From: Semisulcospira habei
Taxonomy: Eukaryota > Mollusca > Gastropoda > Semisulcospiridae
Direction of reading: 5' to 3'
DNA: 64,000 nt
NCBI GenBank assembly: GCA_036245525.1
Contig: BTPG01000005.1
Span: 127,914,120-127,978,119 of the forward strand
Part shown: piece after piece, positions 1-11,264 of the stretch
Layout of the letters: the number at the start of each line of letters is the position of its first letter
Numbering within the stretch: position 1 is the stretch's first letter
Notes under the pieces: generated by a model
What the model was told of the DNA's origin: nothing
What the model saw: only the letters and a program-made list of their open reading frames with translations
Databases searched by the model: none
Translations under genes and position numbers: made by a program

Positions 1-35
1 ACCTTTATCGCTAATTAGCTTTGCGTCGGCAAGCC

Positions 36-640
36 GCTGACTCCCCCGGCGAGTCGCCTAGCCGACTACGTGCCCCCCTCCTTGAGCCCCGGGCACCGCG
101 ACTTTGTCGCTGTCTACGCGTCGGCCTTCGGACCTGCTCAGCCCGCTGACTCCTCCGGCGAGTCGCTAAGCCGGCTACGTGCCCCCCTCCTTGAGCCCCG
201 GGCACTGCGACCTTGTCGCCTATTGTAGACGCGTTGGCCTTGCGGCCCCTCCTAAGCCTGCGGACTCCTCCGGCGAGTCGCCGAGCCGCTATGCGCCCCC
301 GCCTTGAGCCCTGGGCACCGCAATTCGTTCACGCGTCGGCCTTCGGCCCCAGCCTTAAGGCCGCTGACTCCTACGGCGAGTCGTCTAGCCGACTATGTGC
401 CCCCCTCCTTGAGCCGGGCACCGCGACCTTGTCGCCTTCGTTCTCACTTCGGCACTTCGGCCTCAGTCTCTGGGCCCGCTGACTCCTACGGCGAGTCGCC
501 AAGCCGCTTGTGCCCCTTCTTGAGCCCCGGGCACCGCGACCCTTATCGCCTGTTGGTACCCTAGTCGGCCTTATAGCCCTCCTTCCAACCCGCTGACTCC
601 TCCGTCGGGTCCCCCAGCCAGCTACGTGCCCCCTCCTTGA
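36..640 (+). repeat. Tandem modules in ORF1 of DIRS element A (6 copies)
   Basis: The motif GCTGACTCCTCCGGCGAGTC or a near match starts at 36, 145, 260, 363, 478 and 592, so the period is 103-115 bp (about 38 codons). Where the frame is open, the unit reads as a Pro/Ser-rich module with the pattern ADSYGES...LLEPG. Related modules occur in ORF1 of elements B and C, so this is a property of the element family. Changes in period not divisible by three show the frame is broken here. Confidence 0.85.
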
Positions 641-1374
641 GCCTCGCGCTGCGTCTGGTTCGTCCTCCACGTACCTCGGGACTTCGGGCCGTTTCCCCTG
701 GCGCCTACGGCCTTCCACGTTTTCACCGGTTCTCGTCTGTTCACCGAAGGAAAGCTTCGTCGCGCTCTGTTAGCACTTGGATGGGTGCCCCCTGGGGTTC
801 ACCCAGTGCAGTGGGGATCCATGTCTTCGCCCTCGTCGCTTGGATAGTTGCGGCGCCCGATGTTCGTCGCCTGCCCGCTCGACTACCTCCGGTGTCCCTG
901 TCGACCTTCGCCTTGTGCTCGGCGCTGTTGTTCTCCTCGGGACATCCTCTTCTCCGCTCCCTGCACCCTCCGCCTCCAGCATCTCCCCGGCCCTCTCCGG
1001 TGGATGACTCGGCGTCCTGCGTTCGCCGCTGGCCTGCTGTCGTCCTAGCCTTCGGCTCCCCGGTTCGCTGGCCACTCGCTCCCCTTCGTTCTCGCTGCCT
1101 CCGGTGGTTCCGCCGGCGCTCGTGCTTGCGGCAACCCTTCCCAGCTCTAGCGGATCTTCCGCGTGGCTTCGAACCCTCCGCCCCTTGCCTTCCTTCGTTC
1201 GTGGTGGCCTGGCTCCTTCCTGGCCATCTCCCCTGATGCGATGTCGCAGCTCTACCGTGCTCCTGTGGGTACCCGCGTCTTTCGGCCCTGCCTGGCAGTC
1301 TCTGAAGGAACCCTTCTAGGCCTGTGGGCCCAGCTCCACCCTTGTGGATTGAGTTCCCGCCCCTTCGGACCAAG

Positions 1375-1902
1375 GCCCTCGCCCTTCGCGCGCAGGTCTC
1401 CGCTCTTCCTTGGGAAGTTGCGATGCTGCTCGTCGCTCGCCACGGCTCCCCCGCCTCGGACCCTTCGCGTCGCCTTCAGCCCTGGGTCGTCGCCGCCAGC
1501 CTGGACCTACCCGTTGCTTATATTCGTCCCCATGCCCCCGCCCCCGCCGTTGTCTTCGCTTGCCGTCGACGGGACCGTTTACAGCTCGGCCTCTCCGGTG
1601 TGGTCTCCCCCTCAGCCCTGGGTCCCTGCGTGGATCGTGGATGCCTTGGTTGCCTGAGACCGTCGATCTTCCGCCAGCCGTTCTCCTCCTTGGTCGACCT
1701 GCTTCTGCGGTATCAGTCAGTGGTCCCTCTTCGTAGGACACGGATGCTCTCCTCCTCTGGTTTGCTCGCCTGGTCGCCCTGGTCAGCGCCAACAGTCCGA
1801 CCTCTCGCCCTCTCGCCACTTGTTCACCTGGGGATGGATTTGGTGACCAACCGCAACTTGGTGCGTCTTCCCGAGCCTCGGATCCAGTTCGTGCTTTTCT
1901 AG
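1375..1902 (+). pseudogene. Degenerate DIRS reverse transcriptase (element A)
   Basis: Fragments align with the RT of element B: the stretch at about 1375-1450 matches the region before the first RT blocks, then about 110 bp is missing, then a piece reading LQPWVVAASLDL corresponds to the block [12 protein letters not shown] of B. The end, LVHLGMDLVTNRNLVRLPEP, matches the end of RT in B. The YLDD catalytic box of B is represented by LVDLLLR, so an aspartate is lost. Deletion and lost active site make this copy inactive. Confidence 0.75.
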
Positions 1903-1967
1903 CCCGCGGGTAGCTGCGGACGCGGCGGTCCCCACCTGACTGCGGCTCCAGCTTCTCCTCCTGATGA

Positions 1968-2850
1968 GTGCGGCGGCAGATCTTCTTCCCTCGGTCTTCT
2001 GTACTCCACCTCTGGAGGCCGTCCTCCCGCGATCTCTCTTCCCTGGTGCCGATCTCTCCTGTGCTGCGGCCATCGGCTTCGCTGGACGGACGTTCTTGGC
2101 TCGGCTCCCGGATTCCCCCTGACCCCACCTCTGCCCGTCTCTCGCTGCGTCGTTGCCGGTCTCGACGGTTGGGGCGCTCTCCTTCTTCCGAATTTTCGCT
2201 CGTCGGCCGGCCGCTGGCCCACGAACCTGACTTCGCGGCACGTCGACCCGCTGGGACTGGTTGCAGTCGGCAGGCCCTCGGCGCTGGCGTTACGATCTTT
2301 GGTCTCAGGACCTCCTCGTCCTTCCGACAACCCCTCATTCGTGGCTTGCCTTCAGATGCAGAAGGAACCCGCTCTCCCGACCTCTGCTTCCTCCTCTATC
2401 GCCCCTTCGCTGGTGCGAGGACAGCGACTTCTCCCTCCCAGCCCGTCACACTCCAGGTCTCCTGTTCGTCCTGGCTGCCTACCTCTTGCAACGAGGCAGC
2501 TTCTTCGCACGGATTGCGCCCTACGCTGGGACATCCTTCGCTGGTTCTGCGCTTCGATCCCTTGGGACATACTGGTCGCTTACACCTACCCTCCGGCGGT
2601 CCTGGTCCTCAAGTCCTGCTCAGCCTCCGGGGATGCAACGCAGTCCTTCTCCTGGTGGCCGTTCTCCTGGACCGGATTGTGGACTTCCGACCTTCTCAGT
2701 CTCGCCTCGGGCTCACCCTCCCTCCTCCCACCCCCCGCACGATGCTCGAGCAGCGCCGACAGCCGCTCTTCCACCCCTGCCCCGAGCGACTTCTCCCACA
2801 CGCCTGGCGATTGTGCGGCAAGCTCTCTCTGCTGGAGGCTTCTCGCGTGC
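1968..2850 (+). pseudogene. Degenerate RNase H and following region of DIRS element A
   Basis: Pieces such as TRSPDLCFLLY and [17 protein letters not shown] match element B ([28 protein letters not shown]) but fall in different frames, which shows several indels. In DIRS elements this region follows the RT and degrades the RNA strand during reverse transcription. No continuous reading frame remains. Confidence 0.75.
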
Positions 2851-3908
2851 GACTGCAGACGCTTTCGCTTCAGCCCGCAGACCTTCTACCAGACGTGTCT
2901 ACGAGGGAAAGTGGCGTGCTTCGTGCCTGGTGCTCTGACCGCCGCCTCTCCACCGTCGGCCTGACGACTCCTCAGCTCGCGGACTTCTTCGCTGGCTCGT
3001 CCAAGACCAAGGTTGGCTCCCCTCTGGTGCTGCAGCTACACCCCTTGATCGCCGACGCCTACCGTCGCCTCGGCCGTCCCGACCCAGCGCCTGCAAGGAC
3101 CTGCCTGACCTTATGGCGCGTTTCGGCGTGCAGTGTCCAGTCTCCCGCTCCCTTGTCCCGCGCTGGGTCCTTCCTGGTCCTCCCCTGGCTGACTTCGGAC
3201 CATTGAACCGCTCCATCTGGCCCGCTTCGCTGACGTGACTCGGAGACCTGCTTCCTGGTGGCTCTCGCCACGGCAGCCCGCGTCAGCGAGCTCCACGCGC
3301 TCTCGTCTCGCCCTTCCTGCCTGCAGTTCCGGGTGGTTGGCTCCGTTCAGCTTCTCCCGGATCCGTCCTTTCTCGCTAAGACTAGATCTCCTTTGACGGC
3401 GCCTCAGGTCATCGCTATTCGCCCGCTTAAGGGGCCCGACTTCCTCGGGAGACTTGGCAGCAAGATCCGGGGCGTGCACTCCGTATCTACCTGCGTCGCT
3501 CCAAGTCCGTACGGAGGGAACGGACTCGTCTCCTTTTGCCTCTGACCGCCGGCAGAACTGACATCTCTGCCCATACGATCTCCTCCTGGCTCCGCTGGGT
3601 ATACGGTCCGCCTATTGCGACCTCTCCCCACAGGGAGCCGAGGCCCTCAGGATACGCGCCCATGAACTTCGCGCTATGGCCGCAAGTCTCGCCTTGACCG
3701 CAACTGCGCGGTTAAGGACATTGTGGCTGCAGTGGGATGGCGGGCCGAAACCACCTATGCCCGCTTCTACCTCCACGACCTGACGGTCCAGCGCGACAAC
3801 CTCTCTCTGGTAGGCGACATCTCTGCGGCACAGCACTCCCTCCAGGCGCCCCCGGCGCCTTCGGTATGCACTTCGCTAAAATTGTCGGGAGTGTGTGATC
3901 AGGAGTGA
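2850..3908 (+). pseudogene. Degenerate DIRS tyrosine recombinase (element A)
   Basis: The N-terminal piece [13 protein letters not shown] (about 2880-2920), the first catalytic arginine box ALATAARVSELHA (about 3258-3300), the HxxR box IRAHELRAMA (about 3650-3680) and the C-terminal tyrosine box YARFYLHDL (about 3757-3783) are all visible in different frames. These are the R, HxxR and Y residues of tyrosine recombinases, which insert the DNA circle of a DIRS element without a target duplication. Frameshifts break the protein. Confidence 0.8.
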
Positions 3909-3986
3909 CGGGCCGTCCTCGTCCCTAATGAGGTTTCAGAAAGGGATTTTGCGGCACCCTCCTCCTTTTTGGCGTTCTTCCAGACA

Positions 3987-4074
3987 GTCATGTCATCGGT
4001 AATGTGTTTTGAGGAAACAAATTAATTTTTCTCTAAAATGTATTTTTTCGAAAAATACTTACCGATGACATGAC
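3987..4074. repeat. Internal complementary region (ICR) of DIRS element A
   Basis: The first half starts GTCATGTCATCGGTAATG and corresponds to the reverse complement of a left terminus (outside the window here). The second half ends ACTTACCGATGACATGAC and is the exact reverse complement, over about 52 bp, of the right terminal repeat at 4270-4321. DIRS elements use such an ICR as template to complete their ends. Confidence 0.88.
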
Positions 4075-4269
4075 TCGGAGGTCCCTCCCTCCTCCCCGCT
4101 TGCCGCTGGTAACTCCGTAGACAACTGGCTAAAGGAGACACCACCGGGCACGTGACCGGATGGGCAAGGGAGGCTACTCTCGTCCCTGTTAGGGATCCCC
4201 GAGAGCCTCCTGGGGGGACCCTTTGGGTCTTAGGCTAAAATTGGTAAGCAAGTAGACTATTTCCAGACA

Positions 4270-4321
4270 GTCATGTCATCGGTAAGTATTTTTCGAAAAA
4301 ATACATTTTAGAGAAAAATTA
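4270..4321 (+). repeat. Right terminal repeat of DIRS element A
   Basis: It starts GTCATGTCATCGGTAAG and ends GAGAAAAATTA. It is perfectly complementary to 4023-4074 and marks the 3' end of element A. The preceding 70 bp, with a motif near TTAGGCTAAAATTG, recurs before the right ends of B and C. Confidence 0.88.
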
Positions 4322-5057
4322 ATATTTCACTACCAGTGCACGCAGGTTGTGTTTTTAAAATCATTAATTCAACATCAAAGATTCCATGCCATTAAAGGAA
4401 CTAGAACACAAAGTGGTTTAAGCAAAAGGCATAGGTCCTAATGCAGGGCCTCATGAGGATCTATACTTTTGCAGTTGAAGAATTTTCAGATTTTCTCTGC
4501 GGTAAAGGAGTTAAGTGTGACACAAATGGCGGGTCACGGTGGATTAGTAATGTGAGGTTTGCCGCTCATCGCCAGGTCCACTCACACATTACTAAAACAC
4601 CTGCCATCTTAGTCTTTGCCCAAGCAGTTCCGGGGTAACTAGTGAATATACATGTGTGAATTTTAAACCACTTTCTTCTGTCCTCTCTCTGCAACCCCCT
4701 CCACTTCCCAGATAAACTCCATGACTATGAAAGAATGATAATTTGGCCCTGTGCCTAACCCGCTGACTGATATGGACAATACAGGCGAGCAGTATCATCT
4801 GCAGCAGCCAGGAGGTTAATTTAGGGGGAAAGGAGCCCCAGACAAAGACTTGGAACACCACCTCCAACTACCCATATCAAGAAACTGATGTGCACCTTTA
4901 GAATTACTTATTCTAATGAAACATATAAACACTACATGCAGAGATTTATTATTTTAACCATTTGCATGCTGGTAGCAGTTTTAGTCATGATGTAGGAATC
5001 ATCACAACTAAAACCGCAACCGACATGCACAGGGTTAACAAAATTGATCAAATTCAC
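4322..5057. other. Intron sequence downstream of SASS6 exon 13
   Basis: I see no coding exon here. In particular, no continuation of the SAS-6 coiled coil could be found on the minus strand. It contains one palindrome (4955-5038) and a half-copy of the CATGAG palindrome family near 4441-4475. Confidence 0.5.
4955..5038. repeat. Fold-back repeat, family 3 (GGTAGC type)
   Basis: Arms TGCATGCTGGTAGCAGTTTT and AAAACCGCAACCGACATGCA flank a centre at TGATGTAGGAATCATCA. The same layout, with a central GATTCCTGCAGGAATC, is seen at 58338-58430 and 29893-29988. It is bounded by TTAACC and GGGTTAAC. Confidence 0.7.
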
Positions 5058-5139
5058 CATTTTCATTAGTTTTCAGCAGTTTACGGCACTCTTCCAGCTT
5101 TTGTGTTGTGCTTTCCAGGTTTTCACTCAGGGACTTGCA
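5058..5139 (-). CDS. SASS6: SASS6 exon 13 (coiled coil)
   Basis: The acceptor TTTTTCAG precedes the exon and the donor GTGAAT follows it. It is 82 bp, phase 0 in and phase 1 out, and encodes 27 residues ending [10 protein letters not shown], which match the end of the SAS-6 coiled coil (LLKNNEK in vertebrates). The following exon, which should carry the WLN motif, is not in the window. Confidence 0.9.
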
Positions 5140-8100
5140 CTGAAAAATGAAAACAATAATACCTTAGTGTCAAAGCTGTCAACAGGATACTTACATCAAT
5201 TTCACTCTATCCAGCCATTCAACCAGCAGATTGACCCTTTCCCACTTCCCCCTCCACTGCCCCACTGTCTCCATCTCCATCACTCACATGTGTCATCCCA
5301 GCACCCACCATCCCCCAAACTACACTCACAAGCAAAAGAAAATGCAACATTTTTAGAAAGTGTTTCAGATGATTTCAAAAATAGTTTCCGATGATTCCCC
5401 AAAAGTTGCATTTCATTTGCTCGTCAGTATATAATTTAGTCAATTCATCTTAACCCTTTCAGCCCCAAGGTCCCATTTCTCAAATTTTGGAGGTGTTGCC
5501 TAATGACCATGTACAAGTTGCAGGAGATGGATTGACCATGATAATTCAAGGGTAGTGCCAAATTAGCTTGGCGCCTTAAAGGCACCAAGCTAATCTGGCA
5601 CTACCTTTGAATTATCATGGTCAATCCAACTCCTACTGTAGGGACTCGGGCCTAAATGGGTTTAAGACACAATACAGTCAACCTGTTCAAGGCGACCACC
5701 CAAGGGACTATGATAATGTTTCACATTTGAAAAGTCATTATTAGGCTTGAAAGCGTTAACTCCATTGCAAATTGTGCTGGTGGCTGACTCGACAAAGGGT
5801 TTAATGTCTTTCAAAGACGACACACCTCATCCAGTTTCTGCTTGAGCGAGTCTTTTGTGGTGGCCAGGTCTTGCCTGAGTGACTCCAGTTCTTTGTCCTT
5901 CTCCCCCAATAGCCGCTCTTGCTCTGTCGCTATCTGGGTCCGCAGCTTCACCTGCAAATGGCATGAGAGTAAAATGAACACTTCAAGTACCATTATGCAT
6001 AAATCCGAAAACACGTTTCTGCACCATTTGTGTTTGTTATGTCTTGTCGACACACCTAATGAACTTTACTTTAACAGCAGTTTGGACAGGCAGCAACAGC
6101 ACATGCGTAATCGCACTTATTTATTCTGTGCAGCCTTTAGCGTTTCAAACTATTTTTAGCTGTTTCTTGTACTCGCCCCATTTTGTCACTCGAACGTCGT
6201 ATGTCTTGACACCCAACGCTCGGCTTAGCTTGGCGTGGCCCCTCGTGCCCTCGCCGTTAGCGGGTGGCTAGCTCCAGTTGTTCTGCGGCACTACATTTCG
6301 CTTGTACTATGTTGTACCATTGCGCGCCCAACGCTCGTCTTAGCTTGGCGGGGCCCCTCGTGCCCTCGCCGTTTACGGGTGCTTGGTGCCACCGTTGGTC
6401 AGTGGCGCTTCGTTTCGTTGTACTTTGTTGTACCATTGTGCGCCCAACGCTCGTCTTAGCTTGGCGTGGCCCCTTGTGCCCTCGCCTTTTTGCGTGTTGT
6501 GTCGGACATGTGTTGCAGTTGATTCGACCACAGGCACCTCTTTGTCGCTGGTATTAATATGCTCTCAGGTGCCCACGCTCGGTCGCCTAGCATGCCTGAT
6601 ATGTGTTGCAGCTCCCAGGTGCTTACTTGCTCCCGGTGGGGCGACTTCCAGTGGCCAACAGATGACCATGTGGTCTGCCTCCCCTGTGCTGGCTGCTCCT
6701 CGGACCACCTCTGTGATGTCTGCTCGTCCTGGCCCGAGCTACGGTGGTCTCACCTTTGGAGTTTCTACCGGCGCGAGCGCCCCATGCCAGCTAGAGACCA
6801 ACTGGCACCTTTGCCGCCCCCTTCCGCTTCTGGAGGAGTGACCGCACCTTCCCGACCCAGCCTTTTGGAGCGGATGACATGTCGGACACATGCCAAAGGT
6901 GCTTACCATAGGACTGCGTCCACTGCCAAGCCCGCTGACCCTTCCGAGGGGTCTAAAAGCCGGCAGAGTGCCCGCCTCACTGAGCCCGGCCTGCAGCTTC
7001 GCGCCTTGCGTCATACCTTAGCAACTGGCAGTCCTTGTTTGTCTCTCCTCGGAAAGCCCGTTGACTCCTCCAAGGGGTCTAAATGCCAGCAGAGCGCCCG
7101 CCTCATTGAGCCCAGCCAACAGAGACTTGCGCCCCGGCGTTCAAAGTCCAGTCATGGACCCGACACCTCCCGTTCCGCCACCAGCTCCAGACACTCTCGC
7201 TCGCCCGACGAGCGCCGTCGGAAGGACAGAACCACACACCACGCCCCCCGACCCTCCTCGTCTTCATCGCGCGCCGCCTCGTCGCGCGCTCCCTCCCGAC
7301 GTCCTGTTCCCTCGCCCCGACGTTCTCAACGCCAATCGTCTTCTCTCCAGAGGTGCCCCCCCCCCCCCCCCCCCCAGGAGTTCGCCTGTGAGGGATCGTC
7401 GTCCCCGCTCCCGGCATCGCAGTCGCTCCCCCCATGACGGACGCCCACTGCGCACCAGCCCCTCCCCCCCCCCCCGTCGCCTAGCCACTCCTTGCTGCGT
7501 GCGTCGCCCCCTCGCCGTCGACACCCCCTGTCCCTGGAGAGCCGTGGGCCGCGGGTTAGCCATTTTTCGTCTCGTCATGCCCCTGCTACTGAGGGCTCCT
7601 CCGTCCCGCCCCATGGACGACGAGGCCCTGAGTCTACTCCCCGAGGGCTCCGTCTTGACCCTGGGCGACATTGACAGCCGTTCACCCTCGCCCCGCTCCC
7701 ACGACGACCCGGACTCCCCTAGGCTTCCGCCTCGGGTGGAGACGCTGCTGGCCCTCGACGAGGCCGCTCGGATCATCACCGCAACTCTTCCTGTTGATGC
7801 GTCAGGATTTCTTGCTTCGAGCCTGCCATGGGATGCCTCCCGATCTGCGTACTCAGCTGCGTCGCGACCCCCTTGGAGGTACTCTGTTCTTCGGCAACTC
7901 GTGGCAATCGGTGAGGGACGCCAACTCCGACCGCTGGCCCCACAACACTGCTCCCCCCCCCCCCCCCCCCCCCCTGCGCTTCCAGCTGCCCGCAAGGCCA
8001 TTGGTCACGCCCTGCGGTCGTCAAGACCCTCCTCTGCTTCCGCCCCCGCACCCTCTCAGGCCCCCGAGCGGACCCCCGCCTTCGGTCGTGCTAGACCTTC

Positions 8101-11100
8101 CGGTCCCGTGCCCCCGCCTGGCCCCGCCCTGCCCGCCGCCCCGGGCGCGGGCGGGCCCCCTGACCTCCCCACCTCAGCCCCCCACCCCCCCACCCCCCCG
8201 ACCACTCTGGGGTCCCCTGTTGGCGGGAGGCTAGCCCTTTTACAGCGAGAGGTGGCTCTCGCTGTTTCCCAACAACCCCTGGATACGCTCCACCATTGCC
8301 GACGGCCTCGGGATTGTCTTTCGCTCGCCGCTGCCACGACGACGCTCACCCCTTTGTACCGAGATTCCGAGCGACCAGCTCAAGGCCTCCACCCTGCGCG
8401 GAGAGGTCACCTCCCTTCTGCAGAAGGCCGCCACAGAGGTAGTGCGGCACCCTGACTCTCCAGCCTTCTACAGCCGCCTCTTCGTTGTGCTGAAGCCAGG
8501 CGGGAAGTGGCGACCCATCATCGATCTCTCAGCTCTGAACGAGCATATCTCGGCCCCGACCTTTCGTATGGAGACTGCCGGGGCCCTGAGGGCTGCCGTA
8601 CAGCCCGGAGACTTCGCGGTCAGCCTGGACGTCCGACGCGTATCTCCATGTCCCGATGCACCAGGCCTCCAGGAGATACCTCCGTTTCGAAGTTGACGGT
8701 GTAGTCTACCAGTTTCGGGCCCTCCCGTTCGGCCTCAACCTCAGCCCTTGAGTGTTCACCCGCATCATCGATGCCGTAGTGGCCAAGGCCCAACAGTCGT
8801 CTTCTAGTACCACGTCGAACTACTTAGACGACCTCCTCCTACGCAACCAGTCGGAGGCCGATCTGACGACGGACAGGGATGCTCTGCTTCACCTGTTATC
8901 GCGCTTGGGCTTCCTGATCAATGCGGGCAAGTCGGACCTCACTCCTTCATGCCGTTTTGTCCATCTTGGCATGGTATTTGCAACCGACCTCAACCGAGTA
9001 CATCTACCAGAGCCGTGGATATAGAAGATTGCCGCTCTAGCCGGCCAGTTAGCCCAGGAGGATCCGGCCCCCGCCAGAGTGTGGCTTCAGCTTCTCGGCT
9101 TAATGAACGCTGCTGCGGATCTTCTCCCCCTCGGTCGTCTTTACTCCTGGCCGCTACAGATGCACCTGCTCCATTGGCGTCAATCCTCTGGCGACATAGC
9201 TGCCCGGGCGCCAGTGACTCACATGCTGCGTCCCCATCTTTGGCGTTGGGCGGACACTTCCTGGCTCGCCTCGGGAGTCCCCCTGGCCTCTCCGCCCCCA
9301 CAGCTCTCCCTCTGTGTCAATGCAAGTCTCTCCATTTGGGGTGCCCACCTACTGCCGCGGTTTTTCACAACGTCCGGCTCCTGGCCACCGGAGCTGGCGG
9401 ACACACACATCAACTGGTTGGAGACGCAAGCAGTCTGGCAAGCCCTCATGGCGTGTGAAGCTCACCTGCATCACCAGGAGCTACTCGTCCTCTCAGACAA
9501 CACGACGGTGGTGTCCTACATACAGAAACAGGGCGGGACGCGCTCCCCCGACCTGTGCATGCTCCTCTACCATCTGATGCGCTGGTGCGAGGACCGCAGC
9601 ATTTCTCTCCGAGTCCGACACATTCCAGGACACCTGAACGTTTTGGCCGACTCTCTCTCCCAGTGCGGGCAGTTTCTGTACACGGAATGGACGCTCCTCA
9701 GGGATATCTTTCGGATGATCTGCGCTCTTTGGGAGACCCCTATGATCGACCTTTTCGCCACGAGGTGGAATCACCAGCTTCCCCTCTTCGTCTCCCCGAT
9801 CCCCGACCCCCTTGCCTGGGCGGTCGATGCGCTCTCCATTCCCTGGGACGGACTCATCACATACGCTTACCCCCCGGCGGTTCTTGTCCTAAAAGTCCTC
9901 CTCAAGCTTCGAGGATGCAATGCGGTCGTCCTGTTGGTCGCCCCGTTCTCCTTGAACTGCTCTTGGACCACCGACCTCCTCAGCCTCGCCACGGGTCCCC
10001 CCTTGCTGCTGCCTATGCCAAGCACCATGCTCAAGCAACCCCGCCAGCCGCTGTTCCACCCGTGCCCGGAGCACCTCCTTCTTCACGCTTGGAGATTGTG
10101 CAGCAAGCCCTCACATCTAGAGGCTTCTCAAGTGCAGCAGTGGAGGCGATCGCTACTGCCCGCAGACCCTCGACCAGACGCGTCTACGAGGGAAAATGGC
10201 GAGTCCTGTGCTCCTGGTGCGATGACCAGCGCCTCTCCCCACCAAACTGACCATCCCCCAGCTCGCGGACTTCTTCCTCTGGCTCTTTGGAGACCAAGGG
10301 TTGGCCCCTATCACCATCAGGGGGTGCCTGTCCATGATTGCTGACACTTACCGGCAACTTGGCCACCCGGATCCCGGTGACGGCTAAGACCTTGCCGACC
10401 TTATGACTCACTTCAGCCTGCAGGGACCAGTTCCCCGCTTGCTCAAACCTCGCTGGGACCTACCCTGGTTACTGACGTGGCTCAACTTTGCCAGGTTCCA
10501 ACCGCTGCCCTTGGCCCGCTTCGCGGAGGTGACTCGTAAGACATGCTTTCTGTTGGCCCTTGCCACCGCGGCCCGAATAAGCGAGTTACACGCGCCGTCA
10601 GTGCGCCCTGCCTGCCTGCAGTTCAGGGCGAATGGTTCGGTACAGCTCCTCACGAACCCTGCCTTCCTTGCCCAGACTAGGTCTCCTCTGACCATGCCTC
10701 AGGTGATCACCTTACGGCCGCTGAGAAACGTGAACTTTCCCCGGGAGACCAGGCAACAAGATCCTGTGGGCGCCCTTCGTGTTTACTTACGCTGATCCTA
10801 AGCCGTCCGGACAGGATGCTCACACCTCTTTCTGCCGTTGAACCCATGCAGAACTGACATAACAGCCCAGATGATATCTTCTTGGCTACACTGGGTCATA
10901 CGGTCCGTCTAACAGGACCTCTCCCCACAGGGAGCAAAGAGGCTTCACATACGCGCACACGAGGTACGAGCCATGGCCATGAGCGTCGCGTTCGACCTAA
11001 ACTGCGCTGCCAAAGACATCGTGGCGGCCGTGGGCTGGCAGACAGAATCAACCTTCGCCCGCTTCTACCTCAAGGATCTGGCAGGCCAGCGAGACAACCT

Positions 11101-11226
11101 TGCACTGGTGGGGGACATCTCTGCGGCGCAACACTCCCTCCCGACGCCACAGGCGCCGTGGGTACGCACTTAGCTAAAATTGTCGGGAGTTTGCGACAGG
11201 GATGACGGCTATGCTTTACCCTTTAT

Positions 11227-11264
<38 letters not shown>

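Larger units (their letters stand above)
1..4321 (+). mobile_element. DIRS-type tyrosine-recombinase retrotransposon A, 5' end outside the window, decayed
   Basis: The plus strand carries, in order, an ORF1 tandem-module region (1-700), degenerate reverse transcriptase (about 1375-1890), RNase H and the region after it (1900-2850), tyrosine recombinase (2850-3905), an internal complementary region (3987-4074) and a right terminal repeat (4270-4321). The order and the ICR match DIRS elements, which integrate with a tyrosine recombinase instead of a DDE integrase. Each domain aligns with element B, but frames shift repeatedly. The sequence is much more GC-rich than the flanking intron. It lies beyond SASS6 exon 13, so it is probably in the next SASS6 intron, antisense to the gene (inference). 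Confidence 0.85.

Noticed and set aside
637..3206. Long open frames on both strands in GC-rich DNA
   Set aside because: They are by-products of high GC and few stop codons. Only frames matching DIRS domains were kept.
6212..6480. Link between CTTAGCTTGGCG in the DIRS leader repeats and TTAGCTTGGCGCC in the family 1 hairpins
   Set aside because: The match is only about 11 bases, and the flanks are unrelated; probably chance.
7061..8455. A proline-rich host protein of 464 residues
   Set aside because: It lies between DIRS ORF1 and RT in one element, and contains homopolymer C tracts; it is the element's spacer in another frame.
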